A stretch of 64,000 bases of DNA. Source: Dactylosporangium roseum (GTDB lineage Bacteria; Actinomycetota; Actinomycetes; Mycobacteriales; Micromonosporaceae). The position numbers and the translations under genes are program-made. The notes under the pieces were generated by a model. The model did no database searches and was not told the DNA's origin. It saw nothing but the letters and a program-made list of their open reading frames with translations. Of this stretch, positions 1 through 8,935 are shown piece by piece; position 1 is the first letter of the stretch; each line of letters starts with the position of its first letter. The stretch lies in assembly GCF_025264685.1 (NCBI RefSeq), contig NZ_CP073721.1, forward strand, positions 6,403,501 through 6,467,500. The letters run 5' to 3'.

Positions 1-585
1 GCGTCCCCCACCCCGCCGGCCGCACGCGACAAGCCGCCCTCCCGCGAGAAGCCCTCGCCGGAGGCGCCCGGCCAGGAGGCGTCCGCTCAGGAGGCCAAGA
101 CGAGCCGCAAGTCCGACGACGAAACGTTCGCCAGCATCATCGCGGGCTTCCACACCACCGTCGACCCCGGCTCCGCCCCCTGGCCCGCCGCCGAGGACCT
201 CGACTCGTCGAGCAGCACCGTCCCCGACATGGACACCGAGCCGGCCCCCCGCACGCCGCTGCGCCGACCCGCGGACGCCGTGGACCGGTCGCTGCTGGAC
301 AGCCTCGACACGTTCGGCGCGGACCTGCCGGACGACGACGAGGAGGGGTACACGCCGCCACCCCCGCCCCCGCTGCCCAGGATCGCGCCGTCGACCCTGC
401 TGGCGGTGGTGGCCCTGATCGCCGGCCTGCTGCTGCTCTTCTGGCCGGACCTGCTCCCGCTCGGCGCGCAGACGACCCTGTTCCTGGGGTTCGCGGCGGT
501 GCTGGCCGGGTTCGTCACCTTGATCCTCCGGCTGCGCCCGGGCGACGAGGAGGACGACGACCCGGACAACGGCGCCAAGGTCTGA
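1..585 (+). CDS. Partial membrane protein with C-terminal helix pair (DUF308-like)
   Basis: The reading frame is open from base 1, so the start lies upstream of the window. About the first 110 residues seen are low-complexity, rich in Pro, Ser, Asp and Glu, and look disordered. Near the end two hydrophobic segments follow a run of prolines (from LLAVVALIAGLLLLFWPDLL), then a short acidic tail. This layout resembles actinobacterial proteins annotated as DUF308-containing. Function is unknown. It converges on the next gene; the two stop codons lie in one small hairpin. The partial N-terminus prevents a firmer call. Confidence 0.6.
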   Translation, partial: ASPTPPAARDKPPSREKPSPEAPGQEASAQEAKTSRKSDDETFASIIAGFHTTVDPGSAPWPAAEDLDSSSSTVPDMDTEPAPRTPLRRPADAVDRSLLDSLDTFGADLPDDDEEGYTPPPPPPLPRIAPSTLLAVVALIAGLLLLFWPDLLPLGAQTTLFLGFAAVLAGFVTLILRLRPGDEEDDDPDNGAKV

Positions 586-604
586 CCGCTCCCCCGGCGG
601 TCAG
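582..604. terminator. Small hairpin spanning two convergent stop codons
   Basis: CTGACCGC at 582-589 pairs with GCGGTCAG at 597-604 around a 7-nt C-rich loop. The arms contain the stop codons of both flanking genes. There is no U-tract, so termination is plausible rather than certain. Confidence 0.35.
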
Positions 605-1401
605 CGGGACTTCTCCAGCCAGTCCAGGATCGCGTCGATGGGCTCCTGCCACCGCGCGTCCAGCATCAGGTCGTGGCCCATGCCCGGGAACAGCAGCGGA
701 GAGCCGCCGTAACGGCGGGCCACCCACTCCAGCGCCGCGCCGGACACCACCCTGTCGTCCGGGCTGCCCACCACCAGGACCGGCGGGTCGCCCACCGCCG
801 GCTCCGGCCGACGGCGGCGGATGAGCTGCCGCTGGGCGGCGGCCGGCACGCGTTGGAGACGCTTCGCGTACGACTGCGCGAGGTTCGCCGGCAGGCCGCG
901 GCTGAAGAGCTGGGAGGGCCGCAGCGACACCCGGCCGCCGAACAGGCCCGGCAGCGTGCCGGCCGGGTTGCGGCGCAGCATGCCGAACGCCGTGCCCGGG
1001 CCGCCGAAGACGGGCGCCACCAGGACACCGGCCCGAGCCGGGTAGCGGGCGAGCGCCTGCGCCACGACCAGCGCGCCGGCACCGTGTCCCACCAGCACCG
1101 CCTGCTTCGGCAGCGAGGCGGCGACCTGCGCGACGTCGTGGACGTAGTCGCGCAGCCGCGCCTGCGGGAAGGGCCCGCTGCCGCCGTGGCCGCGCAGGCT
1201 CATCGCATAGGCCGGGAACCCGCGCCCGGCGGTGTGCTCCAGCCAGTGCTGGGCGAACGCCCAGGCGGCGTGGCCGTAGCCGGGGACGAACAGGACCGGT
1301 GGGCCCAGCTCACCGGCGTCGGGAACGGCGTCGAGGACCTCACGCCGCACGGGCGCCGGAGGGCTCGACCACTCGTCCGAGCGCATCACGCGCGTGCTCA
1401 A
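601..1401 (-). CDS. Alpha/beta hydrolase-fold protein with the nucleophile replaced by Gly
   Basis: A 266-residue alpha/beta-hydrolase-fold protein. The oxyanion-side motif PVLFVPGYGH, the RGHG turn, the acid residue in GSPDDRVV and the histidine in GMGHDLML are all visible. At the nucleophile elbow, where GxSxG is expected, the sequence is GHGAG (codon GGT), so the catalytic Ser, Cys or Asp is missing. It may be a pseudo-enzyme, use another mechanism, or carry a recent change. The TTG start at 1401 was chosen because GGAGG lies 7 nt upstream and because it overlaps the stop of the monooxygenase (TTGA). ATG at 1386 is an alternative without a good ribosome binding site. Translational coupling suggests it works with the flavoprotein. 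Confidence 0.75.
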   Translation of the reverse strand: MSTRVMRSDEWSSPPAPVRREVLDAVPDAGELGPPVLFVPGYGHAAWAFAQHWLEHTAGRGFPAYAMSLRGHGGSGPFPQARLRDYVHDVAQVAASLPKQAVLVGHGAGALVVAQALARYPARAGVLVAPVFGGPGTAFGMLRRNPAGTLPGLFGGRVSLRPSQLFSRGLPANLAQSYAKRLQRVPAAAQRQLIRRRRPEPAVGDPPVLVVGSPDDRVVSGAALEWVARRYGGSPLLFPGMGHDLMLDARWQEPIDAILDWLEKSR

Positions 1402-2822
1402 CGGACCGCCTCCAGCTCGTGCAGGGCCTTCTCCAGCTCGCGCAGGTACACGAAGTGGCTCACCTCGAACCAGTGCCGCGTGGAGTCGGTGACCTTGCCC
1501 TGGGTGTACCGCCGGTCCCCCTCCTGCCGCAGCCTGGCCCAGATCGCCCTCGACCTGTCCGGCGCGGCGTCGAGGACGCGGAGCCATTGCGCGATGAACA
1601 CCGTCTGCCAGTGCGACAGCGTGAACAGCGCCGAGTCGGGCTGCAGGAGCCCCGCGACGGCGAGGGTCGGGTGGCTGCGCGACAGCATCCGCAGCGCGAG
1701 CCGCGGCCGGCCGGCGGCGTCCATGGACAGCAGCTCCGGGGCGAGGAACTCGAACTTCGGCAGGTAGCCGGTCGCGAAGACCACCAGCTCCGGGTCGACC
1801 ACCCGCCCGTCGGCGAGGGTCACCTCCGTCCGGCCGAAGTGCCGCACGTCCGGCACGGGCGTGATGCCGCCGTGCCCGAGGTAATACGGTAGCTGGCTGT
1901 TGAGCAGCGGGTGCATCTCGAGGATGCCGTGGTCCGGCTTCGGCAGGCCGAACCGGGTGAGGTCGCCGACCGTCATCTTGATCGTCCGGTGCAACAGCCA
2001 TTGGCGCAGCTTGAACGGCAGCCGCATCGCCAGGATCCGGTCGTTGACCTGGTCGGCGGGGCGGCCGAGCGCGAACTTCGGCGCGTACCAGTAGCCGCGC
2101 CGGGTCGAGTGCCAGCACCTCGCCGCCTGCTGCGCCGCCTCGACGGCGATGTCACAGCCGGTGTTGCCGGCCCCGACGACGAGCACCTTCTTGCCGCGGA
2201 GCTGTGCGGCGTCCTTGTACTGGCTGGCGTGGATCACCTTGCCGCGGAAGTCGGCCAGCCCTTCGTACTCCGGCATCTTCGGCGACCAGTTGTGACCGTT
2301 GGCGGCGACCACGGCCGCGTAGCGCATGGTGCGCGGCGCGCCGCCCCGCGAGCCCCGGACGGTGACGTCCCACCGCGGCGGGCCGCCGCCGGCGTCCTCG
2401 GCCGGCTCCACCCGGGCCACGTCGGTGCCGAACCAGATGTGGTCGCGCAGCGAGAAGTGGTCGGCGTAGCGCTCGAAGTAGGTGAGGAGCTGCGAGTGGT
2501 GCGGGTAGTCCGGCCACTCGTCCGGCATCGGGAAGTCGGGGAACTGCGTGAAGGGCTTCGACGAGATGAGGTGCGTGCTGGCGTAGACCGGGCTGCGGTC
2601 GTGCCGCCAGTTCCACCCGCCGCCGACACCTGTCTCCCGCTCGTAGCAGTCGACACCGAACCCTGCCTCGCGGAGGTTCTTGATCGCGGTCAACCCGGTC
2701 CCGCCCGCGCCGATGACGCAGACGGTGTCGCCGCGGTCGTAGACCGGCTCCCCGTCGCGCCAGTGGGTCGCGTTGCCGGTGGGATCCCCGGCGAAGCCGT
2801 CGAATCCGCTGTCGGAACTCAC
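1398..2822 (-). CDS. Flavin-containing monooxygenase (FMO/Baeyer-Villiger type)
   Basis: A 474-residue class B flavoprotein monooxygenase. An N-terminal FAD Rossmann motif (VIGAGGTG) is followed by the family signature FxGxxxHxxxY (FRGKVIHASQY), a second NADPH-binding motif (GAGNTGCDIA) and the late FATGY motif. These enzymes use NADPH and O2 to insert oxygen into carbonyls or heteroatoms; the substrate cannot be read from sequence. The GTG start at 2822 follows GGGGAGG with 6-nt spacing; the open frame extends further upstream but lacks conserved sequence. It is translationally coupled to a downstream hydrolase-fold gene, an arrangement often seen when an ester product is processed next. Confidence 0.88.
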   Translation of the reverse strand: MSSDSGFDGFAGDPTGNATHWRDGEPVYDRGDTVCVIGAGGTGLTAIKNLREAGFGVDCYERETGVGGGWNWRHDRSPVYASTHLISSKPFTQFPDFPMPDEWPDYPHHSQLLTYFERYADHFSLRDHIWFGTDVARVEPAEDAGGGPPRWDVTVRGSRGGAPRTMRYAAVVAANGHNWSPKMPEYEGLADFRGKVIHASQYKDAAQLRGKKVLVVGAGNTGCDIAVEAAQQAARCWHSTRRGYWYAPKFALGRPADQVNDRILAMRLPFKLRQWLLHRTIKMTVGDLTRFGLPKPDHGILEMHPLLNSQLPYYLGHGGITPVPDVRHFGRTEVTLADGRVVDPELVVFATGYLPKFEFLAPELLSMDAAGRPRLALRMLSRSHPTLAVAGLLQPDSALFTLSHWQTVFIAQWLRVLDAAPDRSRAIWARLRQEGDRRYTQGKVTDSTRHWFEVSHFVYLRELEKALHELEAVR

Positions 2823-2892
2823 CCGTCGCCTCCCCACTGCACCGGTATGCGCGCAGATCCTCGTCCGGTGGAAGGGGGTTTGTCCAGTCCGA

Positions 2893-3564
2893 CTAGTCGA
2901 TCTCCAGATCGACCACGACGGGGAAGTGGTCGCTCGCGGCGTGGGCCTGCGCAGTGTCGACGACGTCGTACTGGAGCACACGGATCCGCGGATCGGCGAA
3001 CACCGCGTCGATACGGTCCCGGGGAGCCGTGCACGGGAACGTGTGCCGCTCGTCGTCGCCGGCGGTGTCGGCGAGGCCGTCGGCGAGCATCCGCCAGGCG
3101 GCCCCGCCCGAGTTCTCGTTGAGGTCGCCGCCGAACACCACCGGCTCGGCGACCTCGTCGAGGTACTTCTTCAGCAGCGCCGCCTGATGCGGACGCTCGT
3201 TGGCGTCGGTGGACAGGTGCGAGCCGACCGCCACGAAGGTCGAGCGGCCGATGCGGCAGCGCACGAACGCCGCGCCGCGCATGTGGCGGCCCGGCGTCAG
3301 CGGATACCGCACGTTCCAGTTCTCGACGGTCCGCACCCGCAGGTTGGTGAGGATCAGGTTGCCCAGCGACGGCAGCCCTCCCCCGCCGACCACCAGGTCG
3401 AAGTCGCGCGCCAGGTCGGCCGACTTCTGCCGCCAGCGGAACCGGCGGGGTGCCTCCTGCAGGATCGCGACGTCGGGCGCGATCTCCCGGACGATCGACG
3501 CGAGCGCGCGCCGATCGTCCCGCAGCGAGTGCAGGTTGTACGAGAGCACGCGCACCTTGGTCAT
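2893..3564 (-). CDS. Endonuclease/exonuclease/phosphatase family protein
   Basis: A 223-residue EEP-fold protein. It shows the conserved order of metal and catalytic motifs: Asn in LSYNLHSL near the N-terminus, Glu in ILQEAP, GDLNEN in the middle and SDHFPVVV at the C-terminus. The fold is shared by DNase I, AP endonucleases, sphingomyelinases and inositol phosphatases, and the motifs do not separate these. No signal peptide is seen, so it is probably cytoplasmic. It starts 4 nt after the glucokinase stop and is likely cotranscribed with it. Confidence 0.85.
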   Translation of the reverse strand: MTKVRVLSYNLHSLRDDRRALASIVREIAPDVAILQEAPRRFRWRQKSADLARDFDLVVGGGGLPSLGNLILTNLRVRTVENWNVRYPLTPGRHMRGAAFVRCRIGRSTFVAVGSHLSTDANERPHQAALLKKYLDEVAEPVVFGGDLNENSGGAAWRMLADGLADTAGDDERHTFPCTAPRDRIDAVFADPRIRVLQYDVVDTAQAHAASDHFPVVVDLEID

Positions 3565-3568
3565 ACCG

Positions 3569-4513
3569 TCACACCCGCGCCAGGTCCGCCGCCCCGACCA
3601 CGCCGGCGAGGTTGCCCATCAGTGCCGGGCGCACCTCGGCGACCGGCAGCCGGCCGCGCTGGGCGAGTTGCTCCTCGTAGCTGGCCCGCGCCGGCTTCAT
3701 CAGCAGCTCGCCGGCGTCGATCACGCCGCCGCCGACCACGATGACCTGCGGGTCCAGGATCTGCACGACGTCGGCGAACGCGACGCCCAGCCAGCGGCCG
3801 ATCTGCTCGAACGCGGCGATCGCGACCGGGTCGCCGGCCCGCGCCGCCTGGGTGATCGCCGGGCCGTCGATCTTGTCGACCTCGCCGCCGACCAGGTTGA
3901 GGAGCTGCTCGGCGGCCTCGGGCCGCTCGCGGGCGTCGGCGCGGGCGAAACGGACGAGGGCCCGGCCGCTCGCGTACTGCTCCAGGCAGCCGTGCCGGCC
4001 GCAGCCGCACCGGTGACCGGCGGGGACCATCATCGCGTGACCGAGCTCGCCGGCGATGCCGTGTGCGCCGCGGATGAGGTTGCCGCCGATGACGATGCCG
4101 CTGCCGATGCCGGTGCCGACGGTGAACAGGACCATCGAGTCGTCGGCGTCGTGCGCGGCGCCGAACCGGAACTCCGCCCAGGCCGCGACGTTGCCGTCGT
4201 TCTCGATCACGCAGGGCAGCCCGACGGCGGCGACGATCTTGTCGCGCAGCGGCTCGTTGCGCCAGGCCAGGTTGGGCGCGAACTGCACGATCGACCGCGT
4301 GGCGTCGATCCAGCCGGCCGCGCCGATGCCGACGGCGTCGACCGGGTGCGACGCGGCCAGCTCCTTGATCACGTCGATGATCCGGCCGGCCGTCTCGCCC
4401 GGGTCCTGCGCGGGCGTGTCGCGCCGCGTCTGCACGAGCACGTCACCCGCGGAGTCGACGACACCGCCGAGCACCTTGGTCCCGCCGATGTCGACGCCGA
4501 TGGTCAGCCCCAC
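3569..4513 (-). CDS. glkA: ROK-family glucokinase
   Basis: A 314-residue ROK sugar kinase, close to the usual length of actinobacterial glucokinases. It has the phosphate-binding motif DIGGTK at the N-terminus, the ExGH segment (GELGHAMM), and the zinc-binding ROK signature CGCGRHGCLEQYASG. It would phosphorylate glucose to glucose-6-phosphate and may take part in carbon catabolite control, as GlkA does in Streptomyces. The GTG start at 4513 is preceded by GAGGAG and gives a standard N-terminus; the open frame upstream is not conserved. It sits at the end of a minus-strand run with the SRPBCC and small Cys proteins. Confidence 0.92.
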   Translation of the reverse strand: MGLTIGVDIGGTKVLGGVVDSAGDVLVQTRRDTPAQDPGETAGRIIDVIKELAASHPVDAVGIGAAGWIDATRSIVQFAPNLAWRNEPLRDKIVAAVGLPCVIENDGNVAAWAEFRFGAAHDADDSMVLFTVGTGIGSGIVIGGNLIRGAHGIAGELGHAMMVPAGHRCGCGRHGCLEQYASGRALVRFARADARERPEAAEQLLNLVGGEVDKIDGPAITQAARAGDPVAIAAFEQIGRWLGVAFADVVQILDPQVIVVGGGVIDAGELLMKPARASYEEQLAQRGRLPVAEVRPALMGNLAGVVGAADLARV

Positions 4514-4538
4514 TGCGGCAGACTCCTCTCGTTCTGGC

Positions 4539-4880
4539 TCAGGTCTCCGAGGTGGCCGATCGCCAGACGTCGTCGTCTTCGTCGGAGTTCGAGGCTTCAG
4601 CGGTACGGGCTGAGCTCGTTGATTCTGCACGTGCGGCCGTGCCGAACGAACGCAGGACCCCGGCCAGCCCGACGGCGAGGTCGCCGGCCCCGGTCGCGAC
4701 GCGCTCGGCGAGGTCCGGATCGGGGTCGCGCGCGGCGGCGATGGCCTTGCAGACGGGGCAGGCGCAGCACTCGCCGGAGCCGGTCGCGAAGCCGGCGGCC
4801 CGGTTGGCGGCGACGGACAGCGCGGCGAACGCCGTGGCGACCAGGCGCTCGGCCTCCTCTCGCGGGTCACGATGGGTCAT
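4539..4880 (-). CDS. Small conserved Cys-containing protein of unknown function
   Basis: A 113-residue protein with an alanine-rich helical N-terminal half, a Cys cluster CCACPVC around residues 38-44, and an acidic C-terminal tail. The cluster could bind metal. I recognise it as a type often found next to glk and SRPBCC genes in actinobacteria, but no function is known to me. Its ATG overlaps the stop of the SRPBCC gene (ATGA), so the two are translationally coupled. Confidence 0.75.
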   Translation of the reverse strand: MTHRDPREEAERLVATAFAALSVAANRAAGFATGSGECCACPVCKAIAAARDPDPDLAERVATGAGDLAVGLAGVLRSFGTAARAESTSSARTAEASNSDEDDDVWRSATSET

Positions 4881-5323
4881 CGCGTCACCTCGACGCGGCG
4901 CTTGAGCTCCTTGAGCGCGGTGTCCATGATCATCTTCTCGGCCTTGCGCTTGAACATCCCGATCATGCCGATCGCCAGCTCCACGGCCAGCGAATAGGTA
5001 ACCGTGGAGGTGCCGTCGGCGTTGGCGGTAATGTCATACGAGCCGTCCTGTTGCTTCTGCATCTTCGACGGCGCCACCAGGCTCCACTCGATGCGACTCA
5101 GGTCCTCGGCGTATTCGTACCGCAAAGTGTATTCGTCGGTGAACGGGCCGGAGTCCAGCCTGAAGCGGACCTGACTGGCATACCCGTCCTCGTACTCCTC
5201 GACCACCTCGATCGACTTCACCGCGGCCACCCATTCCGGGTAGTGCGCGAAGTCGACGATGACCGCGGCGACCCGCTCCGGGGTCGCGTCAATGACGATC
5301 GACTGCGTCGAAGTGTCGGCCAT
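4877..5323 (-). CDS. SRPBCC (START-like) family protein
   Basis: A 148-residue protein of the polyketide cyclase/START helix-grip fold: an N-terminal strand (STQSIVIDATPERV), the FAHYPEWV helix, a long beta sheet and a C-terminal amphipathic helix. Such proteins bind hydrophobic ligands; no catalytic residue can be assigned. The matching M. tuberculosis gene, from memory Rv2185c, also lies beside fadD15. The ATG has no Shine-Dalgarno sequence, but TAGCCT lies 7 nt upstream on the coding strand, suggesting a leaderless message. It is divergent from the acyl-CoA synthetase, with about 130 bp between starts. Confidence 0.85.
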   Translation of the reverse strand: MADTSTQSIVIDATPERVAAVIVDFAHYPEWVAAVKSIEVVEEYEDGYASQVRFRLDSGPFTDEYTLRYEYAEDLSRIEWSLVAPSKMQKQQDGSYDITANADGTSTVTYSLAVELAIGMIGMFKRKAEKMIMDTALKELKRRVEVTR

Positions 5324-5330
5324 GCGTGGC

Positions 5331-5336
5331 AGGCTA
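5331..5336 (-). promoter_or_regulatory. Candidate -10 box for a leaderless SRPBCC mRNA
   Basis: On the minus strand this reads TAGCCT, 7 nt before the ATG at 5323. No clear -35 element is visible. Confidence 0.5.
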
Positions 5337-5453
5337 CCTCTGTCCCGGCGGCAGCGGCCCGCCGGCTCGCCGCTGGTCGACGCGGTGGGAGCACGTGGGC
5401 GGCGAACAGGTAGGTTCCGGATACGGAAACAGAGCTGACATGAGGAGCCGGAC

Positions 5454-7244
5454 GTGCGCGAGTTCTCCGTCCCCGCCGCGGTGACCGTTGCGGACACGGC
5501 CACGCTGACCGACCCGGTCTGGGACAACGCGGCCGCGGCGCCCGACGCCGTGCAGTTCCAGCGGCGGGTGGGTGCCGTGTGGCAGGACGTCACCTGCGCG
5601 GAGTTCCTCGATCAGGTCGTGGCGCTGGCCAGAGGCCTGCTGGCGGCCGGCATCGAGCCGGGCGAGCGGGTCGCGCTGATGAGCAGGACGCGATACGAGT
5701 GGACGCTCATCGACTACGCCATCTGGACCTGCGGCGCGGTGACGGTCCCCGTCTACGAGACCTCCAGCGCCGAGCAGGTCGCCTGGATTCTGGAGGACTC
5801 GGGTGCGGTCGCCTGCTTCATCGAGACCGACGCGCACCGGGAGATCCTCGCCGAGGCCCGCGACCGCGCCCCGGCGCTGGCCCACGTCTGGCAGATCGAG
5901 AGCGTCCGGAGCGCGCTCGACGAGCTCGTCGCCGACGGCGCCGCGGTGCCACGGGAGGACGTCGACCGGCGCCGGACCGGGACCAAGGCCGACGACCTGG
6001 CGACGATCATCTACACCAGCGGCACGACCGGCCGCCCCAAGGGCTGCATGATCACCCATCGCAACATGCTGTCCGACATCGTCAACGCCGTCCCGGAGCT
6101 GCGCTCGCTGTTCAACGAGGGCGCCCGGACGCTGCTGTTCCTGCCGCTCGCGCACTCCTTCGCCCGGCTCATCCAGATCGGCGCGGTCCAGGCGCGGGCC
6201 ACCATGGGCCACACCGCCGACACCAAGAACCTCGCCGAGGTGCTCAAGAGCTTCCAGCCGACGTTCCTGTTGTCGGTGCCGCGGGTGTTCGAGAAGGTCT
6301 ACAACACCGCCAAGCAGCGGGCCCACGCCGACGGCAAGGGCGCGATCTTCGACCGGGCCGAGCGCGTCGCGATCGCGTACAGCCAGGCCGAGCGGCCCGG
6401 GCTGGCGCTCAAGGTGCAGCACGCGCTCTTCGACCGCCTCGTCTACAGCAAGCTGCGGGCCGCGCTCGGCGGCCGGTGCGAGCGGGTCATCTCCGGCGGC
6501 GCCCCGCTCGGCGAGCGACTGGCGCACTTCTTCCGGGGCATCGGCGTGACGATCTACGAGGGGTACGGGTTGACCGAGACGTCCCCGGCCACCAACGCCA
6601 ACCGGGACACCGGCGTCCGGATCGGCACCGTCGGGCGTCCCCTGCCGGGCGTGACGATCCGCATCGCCGACGACGGCGAGACCCTCGTGCGGGGCGACAT
6701 CGTCTTCAAGGGGTACTGGAACGACCCCGACGCCACCGCCGAGGCGATCGACGACGACGGCTGGTTCCACACCGGCGACCTCGGCGAGCTCGACGAGGAC
6801 GGCTACCTGCGCATCACCGGCCGCAAGAAGGAGATCATCGTGACGGCCGGCGGCAAGAACGTCGCCCCCGCCGTCCTGGAGGACCGGGTGCGGGCCCACC
6901 CCCTGGTCAGCCAATGCGTGGTCATCGGCGACCGCCGGCCGTTCATCGCCGCGCTGGTCACCATCGACCCGGACGCGCTGCCGGCCTGGAACAAGGCCAA
7001 CGGCAGGCCCGACGGGGCGACCGCGGCGGACCTGGCCGACGACGAGCAGTTGCGCACCGAGGTCCAGCAGGCGATCGACGATGCCAACCGGGCCGTGTCG
7101 AAGGCCGAGGCGATCAAGGTCTTCCGCATCCTGCCGCGCGACTTCACCGAGGCGACCGGCGAACTGACGCCGTCGTTGAAGGTCAAGCGAAACGTCGTGA
7201 CGAAGGAGTACGCGGACGAGATCGCCGCCATCTACGAGCGCTGA
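5454..7244 (+). CDS. fadD15: Long-chain acyl-CoA synthetase (AMP-forming)
   Basis: A 596-residue ANL-superfamily enzyme. The AMP-binding P-loop (TSGTTGRPKG) is near residue 190, followed by YGLTET near 370, the GDLGELDEDGYL hinge region and GRKKEIIVTAGGKNV near the C-terminus. It activates long-chain fatty acids to acyl-CoA via an acyl-adenylate. Length and motifs fit the FadD15 class, and the location beside the SRPBCC protein and close to pimB' matches Mycobacterium. The GTG start is preceded by GAGGAG with 6-nt spacing. The gene is followed after 47 nt by a sensor kinase. Confidence 0.92.
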   Translation: MREFSVPAAVTVADTATLTDPVWDNAAAAPDAVQFQRRVGAVWQDVTCAEFLDQVVALARGLLAAGIEPGERVALMSRTRYEWTLIDYAIWTCGAVTVPVYETSSAEQVAWILEDSGAVACFIETDAHREILAEARDRAPALAHVWQIESVRSALDELVADGAAVPREDVDRRRTGTKADDLATIIYTSGTTGRPKGCMITHRNMLSDIVNAVPELRSLFNEGARTLLFLPLAHSFARLIQIGAVQARATMGHTADTKNLAEVLKSFQPTFLLSVPRVFEKVYNTAKQRAHADGKGAIFDRAERVAIAYSQAERPGLALKVQHALFDRLVYSKLRAALGGRCERVISGGAPLGERLAHFFRGIGVTIYEGYGLTETSPATNANRDTGVRIGTVGRPLPGVTIRIADDGETLVRGDIVFKGYWNDPDATAEAIDDDGWFHTGDLGELDEDGYLRITGRKKEIIVTAGGKNVAPAVLEDRVRAHPLVSQCVVIGDRRPFIAALVTIDPDALPAWNKANGRPDGATAADLADDEQLRTEVQQAIDDANRAVSKAEAIKVFRILPRDFTEATGELTPSLKVKRNVVTKEYADEIAAIYER

Positions 7245-7291
7245 TCGATCCGTGTCCTCCGGTTCCACCCCCACCTGGAAAGGGATCGCTC

Positions 7292-8902
7292 TTGACCGAG
7301 CTGCCGGTGCCTGGTGAACGCCCCAGGAGCGCCGTGATCGCGGTTCGTGTCCTGATGCTCGCACTGGTCGCGACACTGTTGCTGATCGACGGTGTCCGCG
7401 CGGTCGAGTTGCTGTGGCTCGCGCTGCTGCTCGCCTCGGCGGCGATCGCGACGGTCGCGCCGCCCGGGCACCGCGTCGCCCAGCTCGGCCGGATGGCCGA
7501 GGTGCTGATCACGGCGTTCGCGGCGTCGACGCTCAACGCTGACGCCGGGGCGCTGCTGGTGTACCTGCCGGTGCCGATCATCGGGGCGGCGCTGTCGGAT
7601 GGCCGCCGGATCGCCGGGCTGTTCCTCGGCGCCGCCGTGGCGCTGCTCGCCGTCGGGGGCGCGGTCGAGGGTGCGCTCGACGAGCGGGCGTACCTCGTCT
7701 CCGCCGTCCAGTGGCTGCTCATCGCCGGCGTAGGCGCCTTCCAGGCAAGCCTCCTGCAGCGTGTGCTGGCCCGCCGTCCCGACGACACGCCACAGCCCTA
7801 CGCCGAGGCGACCCGCCTGCTCACCCAGCTCCGCAGTGTCGCCCGGCAGCTACCCGGTGCCACGCTCGATCCGGGTGGTCTCGCCGAGCACCTCCTCGAC
7901 GAGGTCCGGGCCATGGTCCCCGCCGTCCGGGGAGCCGTGCTGTCCGGCAGCGGCGGCGGCCGGCTCGTCGTGCTGGCCCAGGCCGGTGTCGAGCGGCTCG
8001 ACTGGGAGACCGCGCTGGACACCGAGAGCGCCGTCGCGGACGCCTGGGCCACCCAGCAGCCGGTCACCTCGACCCGTTCACAGGCCCGGTCGGTGTCCGG
8101 CCGACGGGACCTCACGTCGCTGGTCGTGCCGCTGATCGCCGGGGTCCGCACGGTCGGGCTCATCGTCCTGGAGAGCGACAGCGCGGGCGCGTACCCGCCC
8201 TCGCTCATCTCGCGGGTCACCGCGATCACCGGCCCGGCGGCGCTGCGGCTGGAGGCCGCGCTGCTCTTCGACGAGGTCCGCTCCCTCGCGACCACCGAGG
8301 AGCGGCAGCGGCTCGCCCGCGAGATCCACGACGGCGTGGCCCAGGAACTGGTCATGGTCGGCTACGGCATCGACAACGCCGTGGCCGCCCTGCCCGACGC
8401 GACCGCCGCCGAGGAGGAGCTGCGCCTCCTGCGCGCCGAGGTCACGCGGGTGATCACCGAGCTGCGGCTCTCGCTTTTCGAGCTGCGCAGCGAGGTCGAC
8501 CGCTACGGGGGATTGACGGCCGCGATCGCGGACTACGCACGTACCGTCGGTGCGTCGGCGGGCCTCCGGGTCCACCTGTCGCTCGACGAATCGACCGCCC
8601 GGTTGCCCGCGGCGGTTGAGGCAGAACTGCTGCGCATTGCCCAGGAAGCCATCACCAACGCGCGGAAACATGCCGGAGCGGAGAATCTTTGGGTAACGTG
8701 CGCGGTCGATCCACCGTTCGCACAGGTAGAAATCTCCGACGATGGCAGCGGCATCGGTGAGAACCGCCCGGATGGACGCTATGGTCTTGCGATCATGGCC
8801 GAGAGGGCGGAACGTATCCGGGGCCGGTTGGAGATCACACCACGTGTGCCGAATGGGACCACAGTGGCGGTTGTGCTCGGAACCGCACCGCGTGCGCGGT
8901 AG
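7292..8902 (+). CDS. Membrane sensor histidine kinase (NarL/DegS type) with GAF region
   Basis: A 536-residue kinase. About four to five hydrophobic segments fill residues 10-150. A GAF-like region covers roughly 185-330. The HisKA_3 dimerisation helix carries the phosphoacceptor His near residue 346 (LAREIHDGVAQE). A HATPase domain follows with an N-box (AQEAITNARKH) and G-box (DDGSGIG). The signal is unknown. The TTG start at 7292 follows AAAGGG; GTG at 7307 is possible. The response regulator begins 34 nt downstream, so this is a two-component pair. Confidence 0.9.
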   Translation: MTELPVPGERPRSAVIAVRVLMLALVATLLLIDGVRAVELLWLALLLASAAIATVAPPGHRVAQLGRMAEVLITAFAASTLNADAGALLVYLPVPIIGAALSDGRRIAGLFLGAAVALLAVGGAVEGALDERAYLVSAVQWLLIAGVGAFQASLLQRVLARRPDDTPQPYAEATRLLTQLRSVARQLPGATLDPGGLAEHLLDEVRAMVPAVRGAVLSGSGGGRLVVLAQAGVERLDWETALDTESAVADAWATQQPVTSTRSQARSVSGRRDLTSLVVPLIAGVRTVGLIVLESDSAGAYPPSLISRVTAITGPAALRLEAALLFDEVRSLATTEERQRLAREIHDGVAQELVMVGYGIDNAVAALPDATAAEEELRLLRAEVTRVITELRLSLFELRSEVDRYGGLTAAIADYARTVGASAGLRVHLSLDESTARLPAAVEAELLRIAQEAITNARKHAGAENLWVTCAVDPPFAQVEISDDGSGIGENRPDGRYGLAIMAERAERIRGRLEITPRVPNGTTVAVVLGTAPRAR

Positions 8903-8935
8903 CGTGAAGGCACCCAGAGGGAGAGAGCACCGGGA

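Noticed and set aside
5579..7243. Long plus-strand frame in another phase over the acyl-CoA synthetase, joined to the kinase frame
   Set aside because: It is Arg/Pro/Gly-rich shadow sequence over a gene with complete ANL motifs. Only the part after 7292 is a real kinase.
5334..7376. 680-residue antisense frame opposite the acyl-CoA synthetase
   Set aside because: Composition is typical of GC-rich antisense shadow, with no motif and no start context; the opposite strand encodes an intact conserved enzyme.
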